NCBI RefSeq assembly: GCF_014132355.1 | Contig: NZ_BLZO01000043.1 | Coordinates: 1 to 64,000 of the forward strand | Length of the DNA: 64,000 bases | Source: Okeania sp. KiyG1 | Lineage (GTDB): Bacteria > Cyanobacteriota > Cyanobacteriia > Cyanobacteriales > Microcoleaceae | Direction of reading: 5' to 3' | Part shown: in pieces, positions 11,999-20,313 of the stretch | Layout: every line of letters starts with the position of its first letter | Numbering within the stretch: the first letter of the stretch is position 1 | Notes under the pieces: model-generated | What the model was told of the DNA's origin: nothing | Databases searched by the model: none | Seen by the model: only the letters and a program-made list of their open reading frames with translations | Position numbers and translations under genes: made by a program

Positions 11999-12268
11999 CT
12001 ACATTTTTTGTTCGTCTTTTCGATAATCGCCATCAACTATTTCAATTACTCGCAGTGTTGGTGACGGTAATGTTGGTAAGATTAATCCGAGTTGCTCGGC
12101 AACATCGGCTCGATATACGGGATACTTTTCGAGTATTGGAGCCAACTCTCCTGTTAATGCGGAAATTTTTGTATCCGCATTACTCATGTCTTCTAGACGT
12201 TCTTGTTCTTGCTGTAGCTGGACTTGAAGAATTCTCACCAGCTCTTGTTGGCTTTGTAGATGTATCAT
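11999..12268 (-). CDS. Small coiled-coil protein, probably the N-terminus of the methyltransferase fusion
   Basis: 89 residues. The first 35 (SQQELVRILQVQLQQEQERLED) form a likely coiled coil; the rest (TGELAPILEKYPVYRADVAEQLG, LPSPTLRVIEIVDG) is compact. No family recognised. It ends DEQKM at a stop directly after a run of six A (coding strand). One extra A converts the end to DEQKNVVSDTKP and continues straight into the methyltransferase frame, so this may be its true N-terminus, or a programmed -1 shift joins them. Confidence 0.5.
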   Translation of the reverse strand: MIHLQSQQELVRILQVQLQQEQERLEDMSNADTKISALTGELAPILEKYPVYRADVAEQLGLILPTLPSPTLRVIEIVDGDYRKDEQKM

Positions 12269-12572
12269 AATGAATTTTATTGATATCGTTTACAGAATTT
12301 CCTGGTTGCAGACAGTGGGAATTCCGTGTACATCAGAGAGTGGTGGGTTGCGGGGGTTAATTGAAAATCTTGTATATACGATTCGCGATCTGAAATAACA
12401 CAACTGCAGCTATATACAGTATAGTTTGGTATTTTTTGAACGATCGATCGCAGTTCAAGATTTTTAACATGAATGCAATATTACTATGATGCAACGGAAG
12501 TACGGATGGAGTGATGCTCGGCTCAAGTGCAACTAACTGCACTTGATTACACGGGGGAGCGATCACTACATC
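12269..12572. other. Intergenic region between regulator and methyltransferase block
   Basis: About 300 bases with no convincing gene; the open frame inside has no recognisable protein character. It holds an imperfect palindrome, GAACGATCGATCGCAGTTC, near 12440 that includes a GATCGATCG core. It should contain the promoter for the minus-strand methyltransferase block, but no clear -35/-10 pair was picked. Confidence 0.4.
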
Positions 12573-12980
12573 CTATCCGGTTAGTACAACCCACTTTTGA
12601 TTCAGTTGATGGGCCAATCGGCGTACTTTTCGAGATGGTTTGTTCTGGCCATTAATCCAGTGGCCAATAGCTCGAACCGAAACTCCTAGAGCTTCAGCTA
12701 ATGTAAAACGGGAAATATTAAATTTTGTTAGCAGTTGTAGTGGGTCCAATTCTGCTGTTTCGATTTTTGGAGGGAACGGCAGTGGCCACTTATTTAAAAT
12801 CTGTAAAAGTTCCCAGGCTAGTCGTTGAATAGTCCGGCTTGGGTTTGTTGCGCCACACATCCATCTCGATACGGCAGATGGATTGACTCCCAGGGCTTTT
12901 GCTAGTTGCGTTTGGGATAGCCACTGGAATTGCAAAAGTAGGGAGGCTGGATTTATATCCTCGAAATGTGCTATATTCAT
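12573..12980 (-). CDS. Transcription regulator with two tandem helix-turn-helix domains
   Basis: 135 residues holding two related XRE/Cro-like helix-turn-helix units: LSQTQLAKALGVNPSAVSRW (residues ~21-40) and FTLAEALGVSVRAIGHWING (~95-114). Each is followed by a similar basic segment, NPSRTIQRLAWELLQ and KPSRKVRRLAHQLNQ. DNA-binding repressor or activator, cytoplasmic. An inverted repeat AGTAA-N7-TTACT lies 78 bases upstream and is a candidate operator. It heads the minus-strand block, so it may control the downstream plasmid-type genes. The HTH call is strong; the target is inferred. Confidence 0.75.
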   Translation of the reverse strand: MNIAHFEDINPASLLLQFQWLSQTQLAKALGVNPSAVSRWMCGATNPSRTIQRLAWELLQILNKWPLPFPPKIETAELDPLQLLTKFNISRFTLAEALGVSVRAIGHWINGQNKPSRKVRRLAHQLNQKWVVLTG

Positions 12981-13057
12981 GGTTCAAGAATTTTTTAATT
13001 ATCTTTTTTGGCTATAGGGAAGCTTGTAACTTCCTTGTAGTTTTTATTTAGCTTAAA

Positions 13058-13074
13058 AGTAACCAGGTATTACT
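13058..13074. promoter_or_regulatory. Operator-like inverted repeat 1 (AGTAA-N7-TTACT)
   Basis: Perfect 5-base arms AGTAA and TTACT with a 7-base spacer, 78 bases upstream of the tandem-HTH gene on the minus strand. It shares the GTAA...TTAC pattern with sites at 13416 and 13952. Confidence 0.4.
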
Positions 13075-13080
13075 ATTAAG

Positions 13081-13380
13081 TCAAGTACCATCAACAAAGT
13101 GTTTTTTGAATAACTGACGGAATTCGTTGATGATGTTGGCCTGTTTTAGCATGACCTTGACATAGTCTGGATGCCCTTTGAAATCAGCTCCCCAGTTTTT
13201 TATAGATTGCTCGGTAAAACCTGTGACTTTTGCTAACTCTTCGATACAGCGAGCTTTGTATCCTCGCTGTTCTGGTAAAGTGTTGTAAAGTACAGGGACC
13301 CATATTTGACAATACTCTTCAGGACTCATGCCAGTTTTAATATATGAATTATTTTCTACATGGCATTTTGTTATAGGCAT
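13081..13380 (-). CDS. Small HTH-like hypothetical protein
   Basis: 99 residues, not recognised as a named family. The middle, EELAKVTGFTEQSIKNWGADF (about residues 49-69), looks like a helix-turn-helix, and the protein lacks membrane or signal sequences. It sits in a run of small minus-strand regulator-like genes with similar palindromes in front of each. A GGTAA-N7-TTACC inverted repeat lies 36 bases upstream of the ATG. Probably a DNA-binding accessory regulator of the plasmid-like block; inference only. Confidence 0.5.
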   Translation of the reverse strand: MPITKCHVENNSYIKTGMSPEEYCQIWVPVLYNTLPEQRGYKARCIEELAKVTGFTEQSIKNWGADFKGHPDYVKVMLKQANIINEFRQLFKKHFVDGT

Positions 13381-13415
13381 TGTCTAGGGTGAATTTGAAC
13401 TACATCTATATCTAT

Positions 13416-13432
13416 GGTAATCAATAGTTACC
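13416..13432. promoter_or_regulatory. Operator-like inverted repeat 2 (GGTAA-N7-TTACC)
   Basis: Perfect 5-base arms with a 7-base spacer, 36 bases upstream of the 99-residue HTH-like gene. Same GTAA...TTAC pattern as the sites at 13058 and 13952. Confidence 0.4.
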
Positions 13433-13497
13433 TTTGAATCATATCTGGCGATCGCTACACAGTTCAATTAATTCTCTATAAAAACAGCTTTTAAAAA

Positions 13498-13764
13498 CTA
13501 TTTTATAGAACAAATTTGTTCAGCTTTGAGGAGTTGCAATTCTGACAATAAACTATGTACAGCCTCTAGATGTTCCACCTTAAAGTGAATTACAAACCCT
13601 TTTCCGTCTCTGCTGTAGCCAGGACAGTTCAAGGCTACCCCCTCCTCACCTTCTCCAAAAGTCGTTTTTGCTGAAAATAGCCAGTCATCGGGAGTTAGGC
13701 TGTAATGAGTGTCCGTCCAGGTTCTGTGCGGGGACTCGGAAATTTGAGTAGTTTTGTTCATCAA
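13498..13764 (-). CDS. Small hypothetical protein
   Basis: 88 residues, no family recognised. Soluble, acidic in the middle (TTFGEGEEGVALNCPGYSRDG) with a possible beta-rich core and a C-terminal helix (HLEAVHSLLSELQLLKAEQ). The ATG is preceded by a GGAGG-like stretch (CCTCC on the plus strand at about 13764-13768). It lies in the regulator island and is divergent from the RHH gene at 14060. Confidence 0.5.
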   Translation of the reverse strand: MMNKTTQISESPHRTWTDTHYSLTPDDWLFSAKTTFGEGEEGVALNCPGYSRDGKGFVIHFKVEHLEAVHSLLSELQLLKAEQICSIK

Positions 13765-13951
13765 CCTCCGTAGAGGCCCATACGGGCAATTCTTAAATGA
13801 GTTTGTCTGTACCTGGTCGAGATACAGTTGTTACGCCGTGGCTTTGGTGAGTCACGGTTTTGTTTTGTTATAAGTTTGTTGAGGTACTAGCTACGGTGCT
13901 TGAGCGCTCTGGCTTTCTCCTGCGTTTCCTCTTTAATGTTGATCTAAGTAT

Positions 13952-13973
13952 ACGGTAATAAGGTATTTACCGT
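13952..13973. promoter_or_regulatory. Operator-like inverted repeat 3 (ACGGTAA-N8-TTACCGT)
   Basis: Perfect 7-base arms, 8-base spacer, in the roughly 295-base divergent intergenic region between the 88-residue gene (minus) and the RHH gene (plus, 14060). It is the longest of the three related palindromes. Nothing else stands out in this intergenic region. Confidence 0.5.
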
Positions 13974-14059
13974 CAAAAGTAAATAAAGAAAAAGTATAAC
14001 CTAGATGTAAAGATAACAGGTAGATACAGATATATAGATAAAAAGAAATATTAAGCAGG

Positions 14060-14449
14060 ATGGCCAATGATGACAGAAAAATTAAGACCTCCATTGTATT
14101 ATCTCAATGGGTAAAACAGATGATAAAGCGGGTTGCGGCTAGTGAAGATGTAGCTATGAGCGATTGGATCGAACAAGCTTGCAGAGAAAAATTGATGGAT
14201 TTAGGCATCTTGCCAGTTCACGATTACAAAGATTTGGCCGACTTGGTAGATACACACTACGATTTGCTTAGGGAGCAAACCCAAATACCTACATCAAATC
14301 TTAACAACATTCGTCGAGGAGGCAGTTGCTCTGAAATTGACTTGCTAAGGGTGGCGATGTGTTTAGACATCAGTGAAACTGATATCCGGAATTTAGCTAC
14401 GAAATCAACTACTAACTTAACTCAAGAGTATTGCAGCGATGCAGTTTAA
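14060..14449 (+). CDS. Ribbon-helix-helix (CopG-like) DNA-binding protein with C-terminal HTH-like part
   Basis: 129 residues. The N-terminus KTSIVLSQWVKQMIKRVAAS followed by DVAMSDWIEQACREK fits a ribbon-helix-helix fold (beta strand then two helices). The C-terminal half (TSNLNNIRRGGSCSEIDLLR, CLDISETDIRNLA) resembles the end of a Cro-like HTH. Probably a dimeric transcription regulator or antitoxin; no toxin gene is next to it. The start is supported by AGCAGG a few bases upstream. The palindrome at 13952-13973, about 90 bases upstream, suggests autoregulation. Confidence 0.6.
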   Translation: MANDDRKIKTSIVLSQWVKQMIKRVAASEDVAMSDWIEQACREKLMDLGILPVHDYKDLADLVDTHYDLLREQTQIPTSNLNNIRRGGSCSEIDLLRVAMCLDISETDIRNLATKSTTNLTQEYCSDAV

Positions 14450-14461
14450 CGTCAAGAAAGT

Positions 14462-14614
14462 AGTTTTACCTGGGATTACGAGCCTCAAACTTGGGCAAAT
14501 TTGGAAACTTATTTTGAAAGATTTGAGGTTAACGGTGAATCTTATAGTTTCAACTAGAATCTGTATGCTGAACCAACTACTACTCCTAGTGATGTGAGGT
14601 TGCCTGTGGCATAG
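14462..14614 (+). pseudogene. Short gene remnant with an in-frame stop
   Basis: 51 codons reading SFTWDYEPQTWANLETYFER and then, after a TAG, NLYAEPTTTPSDVRLPVA. The composition looks protein-like and continues in the same frame past the stop, as if TGG had become TAG. No start codon and no family recognised; it starts right after the RHH gene. Probably a degraded tail of a lost gene. Confidence 0.3.
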
Positions 14615-14689
14615 ATTGACTTTTGTGGGAAGCGATCGCCTTTATCTAAAAGCAAGCGATCGCTCCAGCTTTAAGATTAAGTCCGACAT

Positions 14690-14715
14690 TTTCCGATAGC
14701 ATTTGCTATCGGAAA
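14690..14715. repeat. Perfect 11-bp-stem hairpin
   Basis: TTTCCGATAGC and GCTATCGGAAA separated by ATTT form a perfect 11-base-pair stem. There is no clear T tract after it on either strand, so it is a weak terminator candidate or a small palindromic repeat. Confidence 0.5.
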
Positions 14716-14761
14716 GACACAGTAACAAAAAAATGTAACTATGGCTTTGAGTATTAGGTGT

Positions 14762-14800
14762 GGGGTGTAGTGCGAGCGCTCTGAACTCGCACTACACCCC
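14762..14800. terminator. Perfect 15-bp-stem hairpin, possible terminator or mobile palindrome
   Basis: GGGGTGTAGTGCGAG pairs perfectly with CTCGCACTACACCCC around a 9-base loop. The plus-strand side is followed by TTCCATTCTC, only weakly T-rich. It lies between the plus-strand RHH gene and the minus-strand PEP-CTERM-like cluster, where a bidirectional terminator would fit. Apart from this and the 14690 hairpin, 14615-15035 holds no recognisable gene. Confidence 0.45.
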
Positions 14801-15035
14801 TTCCATTCTCAATAAGCTTGATATTTGACTTTGGCTATTATTCAGCTTAACCTATAAATTCCTTGATATATCTATCTTCCAGCTTGCTTGTCACCCCGTG
14901 AGCTTTCCAAGACCTATATTTACTAATGGAGTACAATCTGACATGAGTAAATTTCTGGAGTTTTTTCTGGATGATAAGCAATGAGTGTGAATTTTGTATC
15001 TATTACAAAACAACTTACTTGTGTAGCATTGATGT

Positions 15036-15866
15036 CTATGATAAAATCTTTTTTGACAAATAAGAACCAATAAGGAAAATTCCTAAAATAATAATAGATT
15101 TTGAAGAAGTATTTTCATTAGTACTACGATGTATCACTTCTGCACCAAGATTATCAATGGAAAAGAGTGGATCACGTGGTGTAAAAGTTTTAAATTTTAC
15201 TTTTATACGTTCTATTTTCTTATCAGTATTGTTAGGCGGGTCAAGTTTTGGAATTACTGTATCATTTATTATATCTGGAATATTATTTGTATCACCTGAA
15301 GCAGTTCCAAAATCGTATTTCCATTTTCCATCTTTTGGAATCCAATCAATTCTAAAAAAACCTTGAAAAGCATCAATTTCGCTACAAGGTTGATCTAAAT
15401 GTATTATTTCGTTACGTCTAGTAATTAAATCTATATTTACAGTAACACGAATAGCACAGTTTTTTTCATTTTCATTAAGTAATAATGAATTATCGGAACT
15501 CTCTACTAATACTTCGTCTATTAATACCGTTAAATCAAAATCTGAAATAGTATCACTTTCTCCTGAAAAAATTTCAAATGTAAGACCTTCTCCTATCAAA
15601 AAATCAAACATAGAAAAGTCCATTTTAATCCATTGAGCATCAGGAATTACTTCATCTAAAAATATATCTACTCCATCACCTATATCATTAACTGTTACAT
15701 TTAATGTTCCTGAAGATTCTTCAATAATTCCATTTTCTAAAGGGCTGTAGATAGAAGAATCTATGATTCCATCACTAAAATTATCTTCAAAAGATGCTCC
15801 ATAAGCAATAGGAGTTATTGTAAAAGCTGTCATTAAGCTTGCTAAAAAATAAATCTTCTTTAACAT
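15036..15866 (-). CDS. Secreted protein with C-terminal membrane anchor (PEP-CTERM-like cluster member)
   Basis: 276 residues. Signal peptide MLKKIYFLASLMTAFTITPIAYGA, then an acidic beta-rich body (FEDNFSDGIIDSSIYSPLE, FFRIDWIPKDGKWKYDFG) and a C-terminal hydrophobic segment SIIILGIFLIGSYLSKKILS with a basic end. That tripartite end resembles sorting signals, but the PEP motif itself is missing; STNENTSSKS stands there instead. Likely exported and surface or envelope associated. The next two genes on the same strand are also exported. Ligand unknown. Confidence 0.6.
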   Translation of the reverse strand: MLKKIYFLASLMTAFTITPIAYGASFEDNFSDGIIDSSIYSPLENGIIEESSGTLNVTVNDIGDGVDIFLDEVIPDAQWIKMDFSMFDFLIGEGLTFEIFSGESDTISDFDLTVLIDEVLVESSDNSLLLNENEKNCAIRVTVNIDLITRRNEIIHLDQPCSEIDAFQGFFRIDWIPKDGKWKYDFGTASGDTNNIPDIINDTVIPKLDPPNNTDKKIERIKVKFKTFTPRDPLFSIDNLGAEVIHRSTNENTSSKSIIILGIFLIGSYLSKKILS

Positions 15867-16081
15867 TATTTTTCTTTTTATTAATTAAGAGTTTCAGAAT
15901 GAGACTGTTCTAAGTTCCATTAATTTTCAATCTACATCTAGGCATAAAACTAGAGTAACTGTAATTAAGTGCCAAGTTCTCTGCAATCACAAACTATATA
16001 ACGATTTGACGGCATTCCAGTATTCACTATTTTAATAAATAGTTGATGAAAGATACAGCAGACTTTTAATATTTCTTGCCT

Positions 16082-16836
16082 TTAGAAAAATTTTCTCTTG
16101 AATTTACTAAATAAACCAAATATACCAATGTTAAGTATTCCAAAAATAAAAGAAGGTTCTGGAACAGAACAAAATTCTTCAAGAGGCATTTCAACTTGAG
16201 CTAAGTAAAAATTTCCGGTGGTTTCTGAAAATTTAGATAAATCCCAAGTTACCTCTGTATTTAAAAAAGATGTTGGTAATGTTGATAAATCATTAATTTC
16301 AGTTATAGAAGCAGAATATTCTGTTCCGCTTCTTAATCCAAATATTGAAGCTTCTTTTAAAGAAGTTCCTTCTGGCATGCTGATTAAAGAAAAATTATCA
16401 GGAAATGTATTCCCTGAAATTTCATCCAAGGTAGAACTACTCATTAACCATGGAATTCCTATTAAGTCTTTAATAGATGGAAGTTCTATTATATCAATTT
16501 TCCCTGGATAAACATTAACTACTCCAAATGTTTTCGTTTCTGTGACTTCTATAGTTTCCAGATTAAGAATAGGTAAAATTTCACCTTCATCACATTTACA
16601 TTCTTCTATCTCTAGACAAAATTCTCCTATTAGCTCACATTCCCATCCACTAACTGTTTGCACTACTTTAGACTGGCCAGTTGGAACTTCTAAGTCAAAT
16701 ACTTTTTTGAGTTCTACATTATCATTGTTATGAGTTACAATGCTGCCATTAAGTAAAGCTTTAGCTGGAAATGTAATTCCCAGAATAGTAGTTTTAGCAA
16801 TAAGCAAAGAAAAATTAAAGTATTAGTTTTCAACAT
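16082..16836 (-). CDS. PEP-CTERM sorting-domain protein, frame break in signal peptide
   Basis: The C-terminus SVPEPSFIFGILNIGIFGLF followed by SKFKRKFF is a textbook PEP-CTERM signal (PEP motif, hydrophobic helix, basic tail), recognised by exosortase. A usable start in the main frame is only a TTG at 16807, which leaves a poor signal peptide. An ATG at 16836 begins MLKTNTLIF in another frame; one extra base in the A run at 16810-16814 (plus strand) joins them into a proper signal peptide ending near ITFPAKA. The body contains a cysteine cluster (CELIGEFCLEIEECKCDEG). Exported protein of unknown role. Confidence 0.65.
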
Positions 16837-16974
16837 AAAAAGTTCCTTCTAAACTAAAAAAAATTGCTTATAACATTTCTCCATAAAGCTGCACTTAACG
16901 GAAAATTGGTATTGATCATATATATCTAAAATTAATAATCTCACAGTAATTCCACGGCGATCGCTCATTTTTCT

Positions 16975-17212
16975 GCTCACCTATCTGCTCATTTTTCTAT
17001 AAAACTGTTCACTTTTATGTTCACTTTTTTATTAAACTGCTCACTTTCTGTTCACTTTTTTATTCAGAACGTTCAAAACCAAAGAACCAGCGAAACTATT
17101 GCCAGCATCTAAATCTTAGATTTGGCAGGCTTCCTATCATTATCTAGATTTGTTCAAAACATCAAGAGAGAACCGAGGAATGTCCCTTAGTAGCTCTTAG
17201 AGTATTTATAAA
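16975..17212. repeat. Diverged ~230 bp noncoding repeat, copy A (inverted partner near 30.6-30.8 kb)
   Basis: By eye this stretch matches the reverse complement of about 30575-30800 at high identity, including TCTAAATCTTAGATTTGGCAG and a downstream ATCAAGAGAGAACCGAGGAA-like part. One side carries several GTTCACTTTT-type copies spaced 14-22 bases apart, resembling iterons. No protein frame is conserved between the copies, suggesting a noncoding element (regulatory RNA, MITE or binding array). 16837-17408 has no other visible gene. Confidence 0.6.
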
Positions 17213-17408
17213 CTGAAGTTTAGACCAGGGCAAACGCATCTAAATTCTGGAAACTTGTACCGTTAAGCTTTACAGAATTGGTAAATATAAATACTTAGGA
17301 GCCTGACATCCTTACTCTGTTAGAACTTCAAAATAAGATGCATTTGCCCTGACTTCTGAGGTGCAGTGTTTACGAATTAATCAGGTTTTTAAGGATTTTC
17401 ACAACAGC

Positions 17409-18452
17409 TCAAATGGTCTTAACGTAAGTTTTTGTAACATTACTACGATCGCCCATATCTTCTTTTTTTGTGGATTTAGAAGACTTAAATTTACGCTTAA
17501 GAGTTGAACTTACTCCTAAAATACCAAGGGTAAAAATACTAAAAACACTTGATGGTTCAGGAATTTTTTTATCATCGTAAAATCTGATCTGCTGTCCAGT
17601 GTCAGGATTTTTTATTGTGTAACTAAGTAACCATGGATCAAATCCATCAACAGAATCAAATAGACCTAAATCAAAGGTAAATTTATTAATTTCGTTTACA
17701 TTTAAAGTTGCTAATTCAATTCCAGTATTTGTATTTAATGGATCTAGATGAACAAGATTGATTTCTGTGAATCCTGTCATTTGTAATAGTTCATTTGATT
17801 CTGGAGAGGGTAAATTTAGTATATTGGGTTGAATTGTAATTTGATTATTATCAATATCAAAATTCGTAAAATTATTTGCAGAAGTTCCTTGATATAAATT
17901 AGTTATTTGAGCAATTATATTAGGATCTAAATTAGGATTTACAGGAATAGGAGGATCTAATGTTTGCCAAAGTTCAGGGCTTTCATTAAGTTCCATTTCA
18001 TGCAATATGTCTATATGGTCAGCCATACACTCAGATATAACAAAAAGTCCTCCTAAACGAGTGGATGTACCTAAACCATTACTAAGATTACAAGAAAAAT
18101 CTCCTTGATCTAGTCCAAATTCACCCCAGTCCCATCTTACTTGTGGTGGATTTGAAACAAGGCTTTTTCCACCATTAAAAATTGAAAGTATTCCTGAAGG
18201 CTTTGGAGGTGGGATACTTATTCCATTATCAAAAAGATCTTTAAATATTACATTGCCTGAACCATCTACCTTATCAAAAAAAAATACTCCTCTTCCTATA
18301 TCACCTGTAGTTTGCCCATCCATGAATCTAGTATAAAAAAAATCTCCACCTACGATTGTTCCTGTCGTTGCCGCTTTAATTTCATTGTTATTAATAGTAG
18401 CCTCTAAAGCTATAAGGCTAAAGCTTATCAAGAAAATTTTTCTCAAATTCAT
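17409..18452 (-). CDS. PEP-CTERM sorting-domain protein with extended tail
   Basis: 347 residues. Signal peptide MNLRKIFLISFSLIALEATI, then a large extracellular body (GDFFYTRFMDGQTTGDIGRG, DGFDPWLLSYTIKNPDTG) and a C-terminal KIPEPSSVFSIFTLGILGVS plus STLKRKFK, matching PEP-CTERM. Unusually, a further ~22 residues (SSKSTKKEDMGDRSNVTKTY) follow the basic cluster where the signal normally ends, so the original stop has probably been lost. It precedes the IS element; the insertion end is only 40 bases upstream of its start and may have replaced its promoter. Confidence 0.65.
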   Translation of the reverse strand: MNLRKIFLISFSLIALEATINNNEIKAATTGTIVGGDFFYTRFMDGQTTGDIGRGVFFFDKVDGSGNVIFKDLFDNGISIPPPKPSGILSIFNGGKSLVSNPPQVRWDWGEFGLDQGDFSCNLSNGLGTSTRLGGLFVISECMADHIDILHEMELNESPELWQTLDPPIPVNPNLDPNIIAQITNLYQGTSANNFTNFDIDNNQITIQPNILNLPSPESNELLQMTGFTEINLVHLDPLNTNTGIELATLNVNEINKFTFDLGLFDSVDGFDPWLLSYTIKNPDTGQQIRFYDDKKIPEPSSVFSIFTLGILGVSSTLKRKFKSSKSTKKEDMGDRSNVTKTYVKTI

Positions 18453-18484
18453 AAATACATCCTCTTAGAATTTAATTGGGAAAG

Positions 18485-19739
18485 TCATAACGTGACATAC
18501 TCCCACACTAACCTTGCGGTATAGTGTGGGCTTCTCGTTTCCCAGTCCCGGTACCCCGTCGGACAAGCGCGTGCTTTAAGGACGGAATGCCCTACCGCCC
18601 TATTTTTGATATTTATTGCTGCATTCACATCACGATCGATCGCAATACCGCAATGCGGACAAGAATGAGTTCGTATGTTTAATTTTTTGGGAACTTTTTT
18701 TCCACAGTTTGAGCAATTTTGGCTGGTATTTTTGGGGTTCACTGCTATAGTTTTCTGTCCAGCATTTTCGGCTTTGACAGTTAAAATAGTTAGAAATTGT
18801 CCCCAGCCAGCATCATTAATTGATTTACTCAAACGAGTCTTTGCTAGCCCTTTAATGTTTAAATTTTCATGGGCGATAACTTCGGCTTTTGATAACAATT
18901 CATTAGCTGTTTTGAAATGAAAGTCTTTACGTTTATCGGCTACCTTTTTGTGTTGTTTCGCTACAGACAGAAGAGCTTTTAACCATCTTTTACTACCTTT
19001 CTTTTTACGAGATAAACGTTTCTGTAGAGTCTTTAATCGCTGCTGAGATTTTCGATAGTATTGGGGTATGGGGACAGATTCTCCTTCACTTGTTACTAAG
19101 AATTCCTTCAGTCCCATATCAATTCCCAGAGTGTTTTTTAATGTAGGTTCAACTTTAGTTGTTAAAGCTGGAACTGATTTGTCTTCTAGGGATAAAGTTA
19201 CATAATAACCATCTACTTTACGGCTAATTGTTACTGTTTTAATTTGAAAACCTTCTGGTATTGGACGATGCTGAATTAACTTTACTTTTCCTATTTTGGG
19301 CAAATTAATCTGATTTCCTTCAATACAGTTAAGTTTGATTTGAGGATAAGTAAAACTGCGATAACGTCCTTTTCCTTTAAACCTTGGTTTGCCTAATCGC
19401 TGCCCGTTTTTATCTGCTTTAAACCACAAGCACAAAAGCTAGTTTTACCCGTTTAATGCAATCCTGGCATACCTGAGAATGAATTAATTTGTACTCCCGA
19501 AATTTATCTTTGGTATTGACCAAATCCTTTTTCTGAGAGTAATAATCTGGATTATCTCTTAGTTGAGGAATTGGCATCACTAAGGGGCAAGCGTTAACCG
19601 GACAACAGTTTTCTGACCACCATGAGAACCGCTCGCCTAATCTATAGTTGTACTGCCGACGTAACAATTCTAACCACAGTTCTATTGTGGCTATTTGTTC
19701 TTTGTTCGGCCTTAACTTGTATTGGTAGGCAGTGCGCAT
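18485..19739 (-). pseudogene. tnpB: TnpB RNA-guided nuclease of IS copy 1, split by a frame break
   Basis: IS605-type TnpB, a Cas12-like RuvC nuclease guided by an RNA from the element's right end. The N-terminal piece (19739-19419) starts MRTAYQYKLRPNKEQ; the second piece (19435-18485) holds the RuvC acidic residues in [18 protein letters not shown] and DRDVNAA, plus the zinc ribbon CSNCGKK...CPHCG. The break at KRVKLAF / LWFKADKNG sits in a T run and occurs identically in the other copy, so it predates the duplication or is an assembly consensus effect. All three catalytic acidic residues lie in the second frame. The stop codon lies just outside the element. Confidence 0.8.
18492..18575 (-). 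ncRNA. Candidate omega/reRNA region of TnpB copy 1
   Basis: The right end of IS605-type elements encodes the TnpB guide RNA, with the guide read from flanking DNA. Here the last ~80 bases contain a strong CCCACACTA...TAGTGTGGG hairpin just before the element end at 18492. Position and hairpin are seen; the RNA itself is inferred from the family. Confidence 0.4.
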
Positions 19740-19782
19740 ATCTGCTTTAACTTAGTGTATGCTTTTATTTTAACACCAAATT

Positions 19783-20213
19783 TTGAAAATGACAACTAAT
19801 ATGCAATCGGATTTTGTATCAAGTGGTCGTTCAGTGTCAGATTTAAAAGCCCATTTAATCTTAACAACCAAATACAGGAAAGATGTTTTTACAGCATCAA
19901 TGCTGGCTCGCTTAAATAAAATTTTGGAAGAATTATTAATTAAATGGGAGTGTAAATTAGTAGAATTTAATGGGGAAGAAAACCACGTTCATATTTTGTT
20001 TCAGTATCATCCCAACGTTATGTTAAGCAAGCTAGTTAATAACGTTAAAACAGTTACAAGCCGACGATTAAGAAAAGAATTTTCAGCAACATTTTAATGC
20101 TATTTACTGGATGCGATGTTTTATGGAATGGCTCTTATTTTATTGCTTCTTGCGGTGGGGTAACAATTTCCACTTTGAAAAAGTACATTGAAAATCAGAA
20201 AACCCCAGAATAA
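19783..20213 (+). pseudogene. tnpA: TnpA Y1 (HUH) transposase of IS copy 1, frameshifted
   Basis: IS200/IS605 single-strand transposase. Intact frame 19783-20097 (104 residues) contains the HUH motif HVHILF and DLKAHLILTTKYRKDVF. It stops at RKEFSATF; the remaining C-terminus lies in another frame (LWNGSYFIASCGGVTIS, then LKKYIENQK) up to 20213. The catalytic tyrosine in KKYIENQ is therefore out of frame, so this protein should be inactive. The sequence is the same in copy 2. Mobility would need a TnpA in trans. Confidence 0.8.
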
Positions 20214-20313
20214 TATTGTAAATTAGTGGGACATCTCCTCCCACTAATTTACCGCCAATTCATCTCACACCAAATTAAAATTATGGTGTGAGGCTTCTTG
20301 GCGGGTCAGCTAA

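Larger units (their letters stand above)
18492..20313 (-). mobile_element. IS200/IS605-type element, copy 1 (inverted relative to copy 2)
   Basis: 1,822 bp carrying divergent tnpA and tnpB. Boundaries were set by comparing with the copy at 30813-32634: the two agree from AGCTGACCCGCC at the tnpA (left) end to GTATGTCAC at the tnpB (right) end and diverge beyond. Subterminal hairpins are visible: TTAGTGGG...CCCACTAA at the left, and CCCACACTA...TAGTGTGGG at the right. As expected for this family there is no terminal inverted repeat or obvious target duplication. Confidence 0.85.

Noticed and set aside
12357-12566. Minus-strand 69-codon frame
   Set aside because: No ribosome site, unusual composition and in a region that looks regulatory.
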